Below, in pieces: positions 47,201 to 58,065 of a stretch of 64,000 bases of DNA. Below the pieces are notes generated by a model, which was not told the origin of the DNA, did no database searches, and saw nothing but the letters and a program-made list of their open reading frames with translations. This stretch comes from Cycas panzhihuaensis (Eukaryota > Cycadophyta). The stretch covers positions 91,023,741 through 91,087,740 of the forward strand of contig CM041465.1 in assembly GCA_023213395.1 (NCBI GenBank). The letters are read 5' to 3'. Position 1 is the first letter of the stretch, and the number at the start of each line of letters is the position of its first letter. The position numbers were made by a program, and so were the translations under genes.

Positions 47201-47395
47201 TGGATCCAATGTCCACTACCGAAAAGTAAGTCATAAATGGGAAAGTATTTCTCCAAAATTTAGAAATATTCTATTGAGTAATAAATGTAATATCTTTACA
47301 AGATTTTAGAGGTGTATAAATATAAGTAATCACCCCTTATGATAGGTCATGTCTCTTAATAGTTAATACACATTAAATATTAATAATATACTTGG
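47201..47395. repeat. Element G right terminal repeat
   Basis: Aligned with 44603-44800; its last 20-30 bases diverge. Confidence 0.55.
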
Positions 47396-47399
47396 AGGG

Positions 47400-48430
47400 G
47401 TTACAATAAAAGGTATGTAGAAGGTAACAATTAAGTTGCTTGAAATTAATAGAGGATGGGGAATGGTAGATACGAGAGGAATTCTATTCAGGCAAGTGAT
47501 ATAGATGGTAACCTATCATAAGGATATAGGGGAAATGAATATTACGTGTTGAGAATTGTAGAGAGATAATAGGAGGGTAGTGGTAAATTTTCTTATAAGC
47601 AAGATTGGGATATATGGAATATGGTGGTTCAAAGAGCGAATTAGGAGCGAGCGGGTATTATAGGATAAAAACAAAAGAGAATGATATGTGAAAAATAAAA
47701 ATTGGATGTAGAGTATTGTGAAGGAGATAACTTACATGGAGAAAGATGTAATTGATGTGAATAAGGGACAAGGAATGACGAATATGATGGGGGTACTATA
47801 TGTGTAAGTGACATATATGGCAACTTGTGAGAATGATGTAAGAAAAATGAGTATTAGGTATTAAGGATTATAGAGAGATAATGAAACGATAAGGGTAATG
47901 TTGTTTAGGAGTGAGCTTGGGATGCATAGAGTATGGTGGTCTAAAGAGTAAATACTGAGCAAACAAGTATAATAGGTATTATTTATTCATAAATGATTTA
48001 GATAGAAACATACGAGAATGGTATGTAGATAGTAAAAATTGGGTGTTAAGTATTATAGAGGGGTGAGGTAATAGAGGATAAGGAGTACTAACTAGTAGAA
48101 GATGAGTGGGGGAAGGATAGAGTGTGAATCATAGGAGGTATGATAAACATTGTATATAGGTAAGTAGTTTAAATAGAATCATATATGAACTATATAAGAA
48201 ATGATAAGTGAAGTAAAAATGATTGGTGATAATGACATAGGTTAGGAGTGAGATTAGGGAATAGAAGCATATAAGGGTGTTATGTGTGGAGAAAAAAAAA
48301 AATTAAAGCAAGGGTGAGGATGGGGATTAGGAATAAGAATAAGGGATAGTATACATAGAGGATTAGTAGAAGAATAATGCATGAGAGGTGGGGGAATGAT
48401 GAGCATTCTATATAAGTAGTGTGGGAATTC
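47400..48430. repeat. Purine-rich degenerate tandem repeat
   Basis: Strongly purine-biased on + for about 1 kb. Blocks recur about 315-335 bp apart: GAGAATTGTAGAGAGATAAT/AAGGATTATAGAGAGATAAT (47545/47863), GATATATGGAATATGGTGGT/GATGCATAGAGTATGGTGGT (47610/47933) and AGAATGATATGTG/AGAATGGTATGTA (47678/48014). A further match at 44484-44600 (GGAATATGATGGGAGT) shows that element G interrupts the same array. Confidence 0.7.
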
Positions 48431-48627
48431 CAAGGGGAATTCACACCTCAAACATAGAAAATATCCACATATAGGACCATCTTCTAGAGTTTTTCACAAG
48501 TAAACATGCACTAAAAATAAATATTGAAGTGAGAAGTACAATATCCATAGCCTTAGGATCTAAATAAACTAAATGTTAAAGTGAAAACAATACTAATAAT
48601 GTATGTACAAAAGATACAAAACTTACA

Positions 48628-49158
48628 TGAGTAATGTGATATGGGCATTTACAAGTATTATGGCTATCTAATGAACCATGGAGTGGAGGTGAGGGCAATG
48701 AATAAGGCTGCGATTATGCTGGAGGAGATAAAGGAATAGAGAGTCATTGTTGAAGGTGATTCAATGATAGTGATCAAGAGTTTAAAGGAGGAAACACAGT
48801 TGGAATGGAGCACTGGGGAGCTCATTAAGGACGCATCCAAATAGAGTGTTCAGATCCAACACACGTACAGGGAAGGAAATAAGTTAGTGGACTGGTTAGC
48901 AAATTGGGCTGTGGCAAATAAAAGGAATAGGGAATGGAAAAGGAACTTCCCGGAGGAGCTTCTGAGTCTGACTAGAATAGAATCACTTAGACATAATGGT
49001 GTCAAGTAGGAGGAGAATGGAGAATTATTAGAGTAAGCTAGACCATGGGCTTGTCATGGTCATCTGTTTCATGCTGGTTAGCCCTTGATGTATAAGGTTT
49101 GGGGACTTGGCAAAAGACCCATTCTAATATTATTTTTTACCTTACCAAAGAAAAAAAA
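48628..49158 (+). mobile_element. 5'-truncated LINE, RNase H and 3' end
   Basis: Flanked by the 17-bp target duplication AAGATACAAAACTTACA (48611-48627 and 49159-49175) and ending in a poly(A) run of about ten. The body encodes a plant LINE RNase H domain on +: KAAIMLEEIK, RVIVEGDSMIVIKSLKEE, IQHTYREGNKLVDWLANW. Two internal stops occur. Only the last about 530 bp of the element were copied, as is common in target-primed reverse transcription. Confidence 0.9.
48660..49035 (+). pseudogene. LINE RNase H fragment
   Basis: RVT_3-type RNase H. The motif VEGDS holds a catalytic Asp, and REGNKLVDWLAN is the C-terminal region with the last conserved Asp. Stops after KE (about 48739) and SK (about 48842). 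Confidence 0.85.
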
Positions 49159-49175
49159 AAGATACAAAACTTACA

Positions 49176-49623
49176 ACAAGTAAAATTGAGTCACTAGATT
49201 CCTCTTCTAGGAGTGGTATCCTAAAAGTAGTTACTTAAGGTAAAAAATATAGCAGATTTAGAACTCAAATTAATGTATACCTCTTTGATTGAAAAGCCCT
49301 ATATATATATGACTAGAATCTAATTAAAGAAGTCATCCAACAACTATAACCAAGGTTGGACAAAATGAAAAATAAAGTTGGCTAGAGCAATGAAAACTAT
49401 ATTATGCGCTCAACTAAAATAAATAGTGAACATTGTATAATGAAAACTGTATAATAAAGTTGGCTATAATAAAAAATAAAAATTACATTTTGAAGTTGAT
49501 ATAATAAATAATGAAGATTACATAATGAAGTTAGTCATCTAGAGTAGGAATGCTATAAGTCCCTCCCTTTAAAACATGCTTTGTAGTGACAAGATTCACT
49601 TGGATCGTAAATATCATATATAG
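49176..49623. other. AT-rich spacer
   Basis: Nothing recognised. Confidence 0.4.
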
Positions 49624-49899
49624 GGTAACTAAATCTTAGTTTTTTTCTTGATAAGGTTTAAATTAAGGGAGGTTTTGGAGGGGGTCCCAACCCCTTACAT
49701 CAACTGCCTCTCGGGCTTAAAAAAACTACCATGACAAGCCCACAACCTAGCTGAATCCTGCATCTAAGCTCAACTACATGCCCTCGCATGCCATCGATAA
49801 GGCCGATGGCTAACTAAATCAGCCCCAACATGCCCAGGGCTAAGAGTTATCTACTGTCAAACCCCTTCATTTCCTTCCTAATCAGAGCCAAAATCCCTT

Positions 49900-50360
49900 C
49901 AAGGATCATATCTTTCTAACATTCATACCTTTTAGCTTGAACACCCCAGTTGGCCAACCCGTCAACAACCCCATTACCTTCTCTACAAGTGTGGATCATA
50001 TGGACTTCAACTCTACTCCTGAAAATCTCCTTGGTATCATTTATTCAGGTTCTATATCTCTAATCTGGGTAAACCTTCCCCCTAATTAACTTAATTATAT
50101 TTAACGATTCCCCTTAACCTCCACTGCTTTGCATATAGCTTCCAACCCATCTTAGTGGTTGGATTGGGATCCATAGTAATCTTTGAATGCCTATATCATC
50201 TTCCCTTCCGCATTCCTATACACACCCCCCCATCCCACTTCTCCAGGGTTACCTTTCGCAGTTCCATCAAAATTAATTTTCACCCAACTAATGGGGGGGG
50301 GGATCCATTTACACCTCATGATTGATTTCAGTTTGATCTTAACACTTATCCCCCATTTTT
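49900..50360 (-). pseudogene. LINE RNase H
   Basis: On - from about 50330: PIRWVKINFDGTAKGNPGEVG, the start of a plant LINE RNase H domain (Asp in NFDG). The rest toward 49900 is frameshifted. The end at about 49960 has TCTACAAGTG/GGTTGACGGG regions corresponding to the REGN...DWLAN block. Confidence 0.75.
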
Positions 50361-50573
50361 CCATAATCATTCTATCTTTAGGGTTGATCTAATTTTCCTC
50401 TTCATCCTTTAGGGTCTCTTTTATAGCCTCCAAAATTATCCCAAAAAGCTTAGGCTCATCCATATTCTTATCTTAAAAATCCTTCTATTTCTTTCTTTCT
50501 AGAGATTCTACATCATCACTAGAACATATGTAGACCAAACATGCTTCAGAACTCTACTTCTAAAAGGGCATGT

Positions 50574-51242
50574 CTAAGAGGAAGCTAGATCCCATATAAT
50601 ACTTGGAAGGACCCAATCAACCCCAAGGGCATTCCACAATAGATTCCATAGCTCCTTGGTGTATGAGCAGTGAAGCATAATGTGATTAAGTGTCTCTTCC
50701 TCCTCCCTGCACAGGATGCATCTGCTCACCATGACAAAACCTCTCTTCCTTAGTTTGTCAGTTGTTAATATTTTATTTCTAGGGCACAACCACCAAAAGA
50801 TAACAATCTTAGGGATTAATCCCAAATTCCAAACTCCACCAAACACATTATTATTGTTGAGGCCTCTATCTGAGAGCAATGCTAAATAACCTGTCCTCAT
50901 CGAATAATCTCCCAAGGGAGCCCTAGGCCAGACCATCACATCATCCTTTGGGAATTTAGGAATATAGTTTTTTGCGAGCTCATATTTTAAGGAGATGATT
51001 TCATCCCTATCCACATACTCGAGTGGGAGGTCCTCAAAGCTTCTCCAAAATTTTCCTCCTTCTTGCATTTCCCAATAGTCTTTAACCTTCCTCCCATAAG
51101 ACCTCTCATAAATATTCTGGAGAGCTTCTAAGAAAGGTCTCTCCTTTAGTGGGGGCCTGCCACACCAGACATCCTCCCATGTTTTAATTCTTTCTCCATT
51201 CCCCAAGCTCCATTCAACCCCATCTCCAAGCATCTTTCTCAC
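50574..51242 (-). pseudogene. LINE C-terminal zf-RVT region
   Basis: A 222-codon open segment. WSLGNGERIKTWEDVWCG opens the conserved post-RT region. The zf-RVT domain follows, with KIVIFWWLCPRNKILTTDKL and the zinc ligands CILCREEEETLNHIMLHC, where the W-x-x-x-H/C pattern is intact. Ends just before RNase H. Confidence 0.9.
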
Positions 51243-51460
51243 ACATATGAGACTTCTTTAGATCTTAGAGCCTCCTTCCCAGAAAGATCATCTATTAGGT
51301 ACTTTCTATGTCTAAGATATTTCTAAGTAATAATTCTACACCATAATTTATTCTCCCGTTTAGCAAGTCTCCAACCTAGTTTCACCAGCAAAGCTTTATT
51401 AAAGCAGGGAATATCTTTCACGTTGAGACTGCTTACCCTTTTGGGAAGGCAAACTTTCTC

Positions 51461-53080
51461 CTAGGAAACAAGATGAATCCTATCTCTATCCTCCATTCTA
51501 GACCACAAGAACCTTTTTTGAATAGATTCCAGGATACTAACAATCTTTGTTGAGCATCTAAATAGAGACATCATGTATAATAGAACACTCTGAAGAGAGG
51601 CAATTAATAATTGAAGCTTATCGGCTTGACTTAATAGTGCCCCTTTCCAACCTACCAACTTCCTTTAAATACGATGGATAGTGGGGTTCCAAAGCTGCTT
51701 CTCCAATTTGCCAACAAAGAGGGACAAACCCAGGTACAAAGAAGGGAGCCTCCTAATAGGCATTCTTAGGATCCTACTAATAATACCCTAGGTCCTTGCC
51801 AAGGTATTCAAGAAGAAAATATTGCTCTTATTGAGGTTGATCTTCTAGTTAGTAGAATCCTCAAACCTAACTAACTCTTTTTTTATCGCTTTGGCCTCCA
51901 TGATTGTAGCCTTACCAAGTAGAATATTATCATCAACAAAATGGTGATGGACCACGTTATCCACACCCGGCGTAGGTTTTAGACCTTTCAGCTTGCATGT
52001 TCCTGTGGCTTCCTCTAGGGCCCTTCCCAATATTTTAGCCATAATAATAAAAAGATAAGGTGCTAAAGGGTCTCCTTGGCATATGCCTCTAAACCTAGGG
52101 AAAAAGGTTGTTGATGTTCCATTAACCAACACTAAGAATTTCAGATTCATAATACAACTTTTTATCTAGTTCCCCATATGCTTATTAACCCCAAAATCTC
52201 TGATACATTTCAATAAAAAATCCCAGGATACCCTATCATAAGCCTTGGAAAGGTCAATTTTAATAATCATACTAGGTTATTTCTTCTAAAACGTTGAGTG
52301 AACCATTCCATGAACCATGATTATGCCATCCAAGATTTTCCTCCCTTTAACAAATCTATATTGGTTAGGAGCTATTATCAAAGGGGGAATTCTTTTTAGC
52401 TTGTTGCTAAGGATTTTCAAAAAGATCTTATATTTCATATTACACAGACTTATAGGTCTGAAATCTTCTATATTTTTGGCATCTCCTTTCTTTGGAATCA
52501 AGGCCAGGAAAGTGGCTTGCCACTCCCCATGAATCCTGCCATTATTATAGAAATCTGAGACTGCCTCAAGGAGATCCTCCTTGATAATGTCCCAGTATTC
52601 CTAGAAGAAGCCCAGAGGAAAACCATTTGGGCCAGGGGCTTTCTCATTCTTCATGCCAAATGCTACATTCTTGATCTCCTCTAGAGTGAAAGGTGCTTCT
52701 AGAACCCTATTCGAATCCTCCCCTATAATCTTGGGTATCATATTTAGCATCTCTCTCCTAGCCTCAATGTCTTTGCATTTAGGTTTATTAAATAGCTCCC
52801 TGAAATAGTCCATCGCCACCTCTTTTATCCCTTTCTGAACATTTATTTCCTCACCTTCTTTGTTGGTATTCACCCTAATATAATTAGAAGACCTATGTTT
52901 TAGGGTGATCATATGAAAAAAAATTATATTTATATCACGTTCAGCTAGCCATAAGGCTCTCAATTTTTGTCTCCAATGGATTTCTTCCTTTGCCAAGACA
53001 TCCTTCAACTTAGCTTGGAGGCCTCTCTCTTCTTGATCTAAGGAGATAAATCTACCTTCTTCTTGAATGTTTTCCTCCAA
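51461..53080 (-). pseudogene. LINE reverse transcriptase
   Basis: Non-LTR RT in several open pieces. 53080-52601 has the linker and first RT motifs (KAPGPNGFPLGFF). 52501-52286 has FRPISLCNMKYKIFLKIL and the NQYRFVKGRKI block. 52150-51845 has RGICQGDPLAPYLFIIMA and the catalytic HHFVDDNILL, in which the usual F-A-D-D is F-V-D-D. 51658-51461 has thumb motifs (LSQADKLQLLIASLQSVLLYM, which begins with usual G/SRAGR-like text). Stops separate all pieces. Confidence 0.9.
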
Positions 53081-53279
53081 CCTCTTAAGTTCTTCAAAGA
53101 TTTGGTTTTTTGTTCTAAATATATTTCAGAAGATACTTTTATTCCATTCTTTCACCTAAGTCTTTATCCATTTCAATTTTTTTGAGAATCTAAGCTTTGC
53201 GCATCCTTCGACCGGGCATTTTTACTAGTCTGCAATCAAGTCACGAAGACCTAGGTCCTTTGTCCATATCATCTCAAAT

Positions 53280-53689
53280 TTAGAAGGTTCCTATGAACTT
53301 CTTTTTATCGAAAAAGCTTAGAATCAATAGGGAGTGATCTGAAACTAATTTAGGCGATGTTTCTAGAATAATATTATTGTACAGGCTGGCCCAAGCAAAA
53401 TTTATTAGGAATCTATCTAACCTGACTTGAATGTGGTGCTCATCGAGTCTTCTATTAGACCAAGTATACTTTAGACCATGAAGAGGAATGTCCATTACAC
53501 CTCCCTTTTGCATGAACTCCCCCAGGTCTTCCATGCTCTTGGTCTAACCCCCCTACCCTCCTTTCTTTTCTCTAGGTGATAGGGCCATATTCAGATCACC
53601 AACTATCATCCAAGGACCTCTCCAATCCTTATGGACCTCCAATAATCTATCCCATAGGAGTTTTTTGTCATCTTTCATTAGGGGGATAA
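53280..53689 (-). pseudogene. LINE endonuclease, C-terminal half
   Basis: AP-like endonuclease that nicks target DNA. From 53660 on -: DWRGPWMIVGDLNMALSPRE (the GDLN catalytic block), then GLKYTWSNRR, VRLDRFLIN and the final LVSDHSLLILSF block with the catalytic SDH. The N-terminal half is missing because the copy is truncated at 53689. Confidence 0.9.
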
Positions 53690-53705
53690 GGTAACTAAAT
53701 CTCAG

Positions 53706-53981
53706 TTAAGTACAGTGTTGGAGTCGATATAATTCTCCCTATTTGAGATGGGGTAACTTCCAAATACTACTACCCAAAAGGCTAAAGTACTATTGCCTTA
53801 ATGGCTAAAAACATCTTACCAAATTAGTGTCAGGATGCCTAGGAATGAATCCCCTGGGTCCTTTATATAGTTGGATTTTACCTCCATATAGAATTTGACC
53901 AAGACATGGTGAAATACTAGCGTGAATATCACCTATAAGTAAGTTAGAACAATGCTTTTAAGTCAACCAAGATTGAGTAAT
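53706..53981. other. Spacer between the LINE and X0
   Basis: Nothing recognised. Confidence 0.4.
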
Positions 53982-54271
53982 TGTTGGGGTTAATGTTCAT
54001 CACCCCACTCCTACCTTTCACACATGTGAGTACACATATGTTAAGGTAAGTCAGGTAAGGTTAAGTTGATTTGAGTTAAGTTATCAAGTTATGTAATATT
54101 TTATTGTTATTTGAGGGGTGTTCTTAGTGTCTTTAGACACTGCCTATATTGGAAATTTGCTATGTACTCACTCAAAGATAGATTGAATACAAAAAGCTTA
54201 TGTGTTTATGTAACAATGTTTTGACTATTTGATTATGCTCTACTGTGTCTCCATCATTGTATGATCCTTCA
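53982..54271 (+). repeat. X0 5' LTR
   Basis: 290 bp, shorter than the X1 LTRs by internal deletion but with the same landmarks (TGTTGGGGTTAAT, GAGGGGTGT, TGTCTTTAGACAC, TATGTGTTTATG). Confidence 0.85.
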
Positions 54272-54273
54272 TT

Positions 54274-54285
54274 TGGTATCAAAGC
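54274..54285 (+). promoter_or_regulatory. X0 primer-binding site
   Basis: TGGTATCAAAGC, one base different from the Met-tRNA complement TGGTATCAGAGC. Confidence 0.8.
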
Positions 54286-55178
54286 TTGTTTAGCTCCTTC
54301 ATTTGGTATTAGACCATAGATCCTACGTACATTAGCTCAGATTTTGGCCTGTTAAAGTTTTTTTTTTGAGAAGAAAGAAGATCCATTAGCATCTGAAGTA
54401 GATCTACTCATGACAAGCTAAATATTGGTTATATTCATTTTCTGTAAATCTTATTAGTAGTTTCTTATATTATTTTTCATTAAAGATCTGATTATTTCTG
54501 ATTTATATTTGTAAAATAACCCATGTTTTCATAGATCTATGTAGGATCACAGCTACAATTAGTAAATATTCAAGATTTCATTACTCTATAAAGTTTTTAT
54601 TAATAAGTTTTATATATTTTATCAAATACTTGGCCATTTTTGGTGATTTTATCTATTTATTTAATATTTTTTCTAGATCTATGTAATAGTTGTTGTATAT
54701 TCAGCCTAACAACTTTCTTGGAGAAGTTATACTATAAGTTTTATTGTATACTCACTATTTTTTTCAGGTTTTGGTAAGCATAGGTTGATATTCATTTTAC
54801 TGATCTATCTCTTCATCTGCTTGATGAAAGTGCAGTATATAACTGCTTATTGGATTCCTAACAAGCTCATCTGTCTACTGGAGAAATCGGCTCAAAATTT
54901 TGCCTTGTGTAGAAAAAGATCTCATCCTCGAAAGGTAACTCTCTGCAAATTGGACACTGTCACTTTACTTGTTTTTTATTTTTTAATTTATATGTAAATG
55001 TTTTTTGCTTAAATATTCCTCCATTGATATTATGAGTGAGAAGATTGTATTGCATTGTATTGAGCTTCTATATTTTAGCCCTCACCCTCTGATCTAAGTA
55101 TTACGACTTAAAATTTCATCCTCTCTAGAAGGAGATCTAAGTCTTTTATGTTTTATATAAATATATATATATATATTT

Positions 55179-55577
55179 TGTTGGGGTTAATACTCATCAC
55201 CCCACTCCCACCTTCCAACCAGGAGTGCACACCTCACACTCATCAATTTACACATGTGGTTGCTCACATGTATAGGTAAGTATAAAGTAAGTTTAATTTG
55301 ATTTAAGTTAATTTGAGTTAAGTTATTATTTTATTGTTGTTTGATTTTTAGGGGTTGAGGAGTTTCCTTCCTCCCACAAACTATATGTTTTGAGGGGTGT
55401 GCAACCTTGGTGTCTTTAGACACCGCATTCATTTTGGACATTTGTAATACTCTCTTCACAACAATGGATTGAATATACAAGTTTTATGTGTTTATACTAC
55501 TATACAACAATGATGTATTGATTTATGATTATCTTTTTTATGTTCTACCCTGTTCTCTATCATATATGTTTCCTACA
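55179..55577 (+). repeat. X1 5' LTR
   Basis: 399 bp; high similarity to 60263-60666 across its full length. Confidence 0.92.
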
Positions 55578-55591
55578 TTTAGTATCAAGGC

Positions 55592-56879
55592 AAGAATATC
55601 TATTAGCATTTTGATGGCCTATTGAAGTTTTTTGAGAAGCAAGAAGATTTATTGATATCTATAGTAGATCTACTCACAATCTAGCAAATATTGGTCATAT
55701 TCATTTTCTACAAAGTTTATTAGCAAGTTTCTTGTATTTTTTATTAGATCTGCTTATTCTTAAAGATATACTTGTGATACAATAAATATATTTTAGATTT
55801 TCTTCAGATTTGTACATGTGCATAGTTGCAAACAACAAATATCAAGATGTTATCACTCTACCTAAGGTTTTATCAACGAGTTTTATATATTTTTATCAAA
55901 TATTTGATATTTTTCAAGTATATTTTATCTATTTATCCAATACTCTTTTCAGATCTATGTAGGAGCATGGCTACAAGCAGTATTTATTCAAAGTTTTCTT
56001 CAGATTTGGTATATATCCTTTAGATCTGCTCATTTTATCAATTATTTAACAGTTTTTTGATTTATTTTGTTTAGATCTACAATATCTACTCAAGATCTGT
56101 AATATTTGCTTCAAATCTGTAATATTGGCTATAGATCTGCAATACTTACTTCATATCTATAATATTTATTAAAATTTTCTTTCAGATTTGTATATTTTAT
56201 TATATATTTGACTATTTTTTCAAGTTCTTTTTTTAAATCTATAAGTTTTGGTGCATATTCAGCCCAACAAGCCATATATCATAGAAGATCTACATTATGA
56301 AGAAATCTGTTTGAAGTTTTGATTTGTGTCGAAGAAGATCTCATCTTTGGAAGTCAACCTACTACAAATTTTCTATAGCTGCATACCATGTTCTTCATAT
56401 TTATTTTCAGATTTAAACACATATATATTTCTTAGTTTTGTAATACATTTTCTCCAATATATTTAAAAATTTTCTTGGTTACGCCACTATATTTGTTACT
56501 TGGATAGTTTATGCACATCCTGCAACTCTTGGGTTTCTACTTCAGATTGTAATTTAAAGACAGATTTGAAGATTTAAGACGAATGTTTTTCTTTTTTCTT
56601 GTAAAGGATATGAACTCATATTCCTTTTGAGATTCACGATATATTTTTTGGAGTGGCTCCCTTCTTAGACGAATTTATCCTTGCTTATAAGAGATTATTT
56701 TCTACAAAATTTAGAACCAATGCATAATAGTTCCAGCAAGAGATGTGCATATAGTTCATTACCTTCACCTTATTTTTTTCTATCCAACATCTCCATCATT
56801 ATTTTCCATCATTTATTATCACCTCCATCATTTTATTTTTATTATTTAGCAAATTGGTTGCTATGACTAGGCTGCAATC
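55592..56879 (+). other. X1 leader A
   Basis: AT-rich leader with repeated AGATCTG(T/C)AATA words (56080-56170). No coding motif. Blocks match X0 54286-55178. Confidence 0.6.
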
Positions 56880-57226
56880 CAGGGTCATATGTTTGGGAAG
56901 CTAGATAGGTGAGGGCAGTCACAACATCACCAATCTGCTAACACAAACACCATTGCATTCCACTAATAATCGAGCCCGCAAATAGCCTGCACTTATATAC
57001 AATAGAAAAGAAAAATCACCTCAAAGTTCGATGAATGTAATCAACACCCTGAACCCATAACCTCTTTTAGGGTTTTATAATATCCATTGGAAAAATGGTT
57101 TTGAAATACATAGGTGGTGCTATATAAATAATAAAAAAAAAGAAAAAGAAAAAGAAAAAACACCATAATAGAACTAAATAGAATCAATTGCCTTAACCCA
57201 ATATTGTCCTATAGCCTCCTGTGTTC

Positions 57227-57385
57227 CCATCATTCTTAAATGTTGTCCTAAAGTATGTTCACCTGGTTGACTATATAATGAAGAGAATTGAAGCAAACAC
57301 ACAGCTTGGGCGTTAATAAAACATTAATTTGGCTAGAACGCTTGTCATCTGGTAATCTTGGATCATCCACTTTTTTCGAAGGCTC
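57227..57385 (-). pseudogene. PATROL1: Captured fragment of a PATROL1-like (MUN/DUF810) gene
   Basis: Reading on -, the translation includes DDPRLPDDKRSSQINVL and then TPKLCVCFNSLHYIVNQV, followed by stops at positions where the family has Glu, Trp and Arg (LEDSxWERW region). Plant MUN-domain (DUF810) proteins such as Arabidopsis PATROL1, which acts in delivery of the proton pump AHA1 to the plasma membrane, carry DPRLP...INVLTT.LCVRLNTLHY here. About 53 codons are recognisable and neither side continues the gene. Orientation is opposite to the carrying element. The comparison is from memory of the family. Confidence 0.72.
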
Positions 57386-57447
57386 CCATCTCTCTTACTG
57401 AAGAATTCATTTAATCCATTCTGAGATTCTGGCAAGCTGCATATTTA

Positions 57448-57600
57448 TCCACCACATTTTCGTACCAGCATTTCAAGCAGCAATCGAACCTTTGCTTTGA
57501 AGTGGGTTTTCCTGTCACCCGACCAACGTAATAACCCTAACATTACAACTTTAAAGCGGGTATCACATTCTGGGCAATACAACTTAATGATCAGCTTCGT
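57448..57600 (-). pseudogene. RRP12: Captured fragment of an RRP12-like gene
   Basis: On -, about 50 open codons reading RFKVVMLGLLRWSGD then KTHFKAKVRLLLEMLVRKCG, followed by TAA. The motif H-F-K-A-K-V-R-x-L-L-E-x-L-[IV]-[RK]-K-C-G matches the C-terminal part of RRP12-like nucleolar proteins (ARM-repeat factors in ribosome assembly), as remembered. The homology stops at KCG and the following sequence is unrelated, so this is a truncated piece, adjacent to the PATROL1-like piece and in the same orientation. Confidence 0.55.
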
Positions 57601-57609
57601 TAGAATTAT

Positions 57610-58030
57610 TGGGTCATACAACCAAGGATCTAATCAGTTGGCTAAGCTCTGTGAATAGAGGGTTATCGTAGTCATCTCCTTGCATGATAATTTCTAGAAA
57701 AGTACATGCAACTCGCTGTTTCGTAGATGTTAGGGGCCATTGTCTATGCTGCCATTGGGAAATTGCCAAGCTATTACCAACATAATCATATCATTAAAGA
57801 TCCACCACCTCTGAGATGCAAATAGCTACTTGACAGTGCATGTTTCAAGTAAATTTAGCTCAAGTTCAATGTATATTGAGCCAACACTTAGAAGACTCCA
57901 GAAAAAGTAGTTTAGACGGTTCGTGATTCCAACTGTCAGGCCTCTCCCTCGCGCCTGCTGCCTTTCCATCGAGCTATTGATTCACTATCTTTGAGCCATT
58001 TTTTTCCATCTGCGTATTCAGGAGGTGGCG
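57610..58030 (-). pseudogene. Further antisense coding-like pieces in X1, unidentified
   Basis: On -, 58035-57935 is open and reads LPPPPEYADGKKWLKDSES. Farther on, near 57745-57625, TKQRVACTFLEIIMQGDDYD and NPLFTELSQLIRSL are open. Composition and GC content resemble host coding sequence more than the surrounding leader. I do not recognise the source genes. They lie in the same orientation as the RRP12- and PATROL1-like pieces. Confidence 0.4.
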
Positions 58031-58065
58031 GCAACGTGTTTCTTTTGGTTCAAACGTCTTTTTAT

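Larger units (their letters stand above)
44603..47395 (-). mobile_element. Element G: putative small LTR element
   Basis: Direct repeats 44603-44813 and 47201-about 47395, both beginning TGGATCCAATGTC and sharing many motifs (AAAGTATTTCTC, TTTACAAGATTTT, ATTAAATATTAATAAT). Next to the left repeat lies a long C/G tract (12 C at 44826-44837) that on - would resemble a purine tract. No primer site or coding domain was recognised, and the ends of the right repeat are unclear. It could instead be a duplicated satellite fragment. Confidence 0.5.
49640..53689 (-). mobile_element. LINE (L1-type), 4.05 kb, 5'-truncated in the endonuclease
   Basis: Flanked by GGTAACTAAATCTTAG (49624-49639) and GGTAACTAAATCTCAG (53690-53705), a 16-bp target duplication with one mismatch. 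A T-run at 49640-49646 on + is the - strand poly(A) end. From right to left: endonuclease C-terminal half, RT, zf-RVT zinc region, RNase H, 3' end. Frames are interrupted by stops, so the copy is dead. The RNase H part resembles the + strand LINE fragment at 48628, so both may be of one family. Confidence 0.93.

Noticed and set aside
54305-54316. Second primer-site-like word (TTTGGTATTAGACC) after the X0 LTR
   Set aside because: It repeats the context CTCCTTCATTTGGTAT 30 bp downstream of the real site and is not next to an LTR end.
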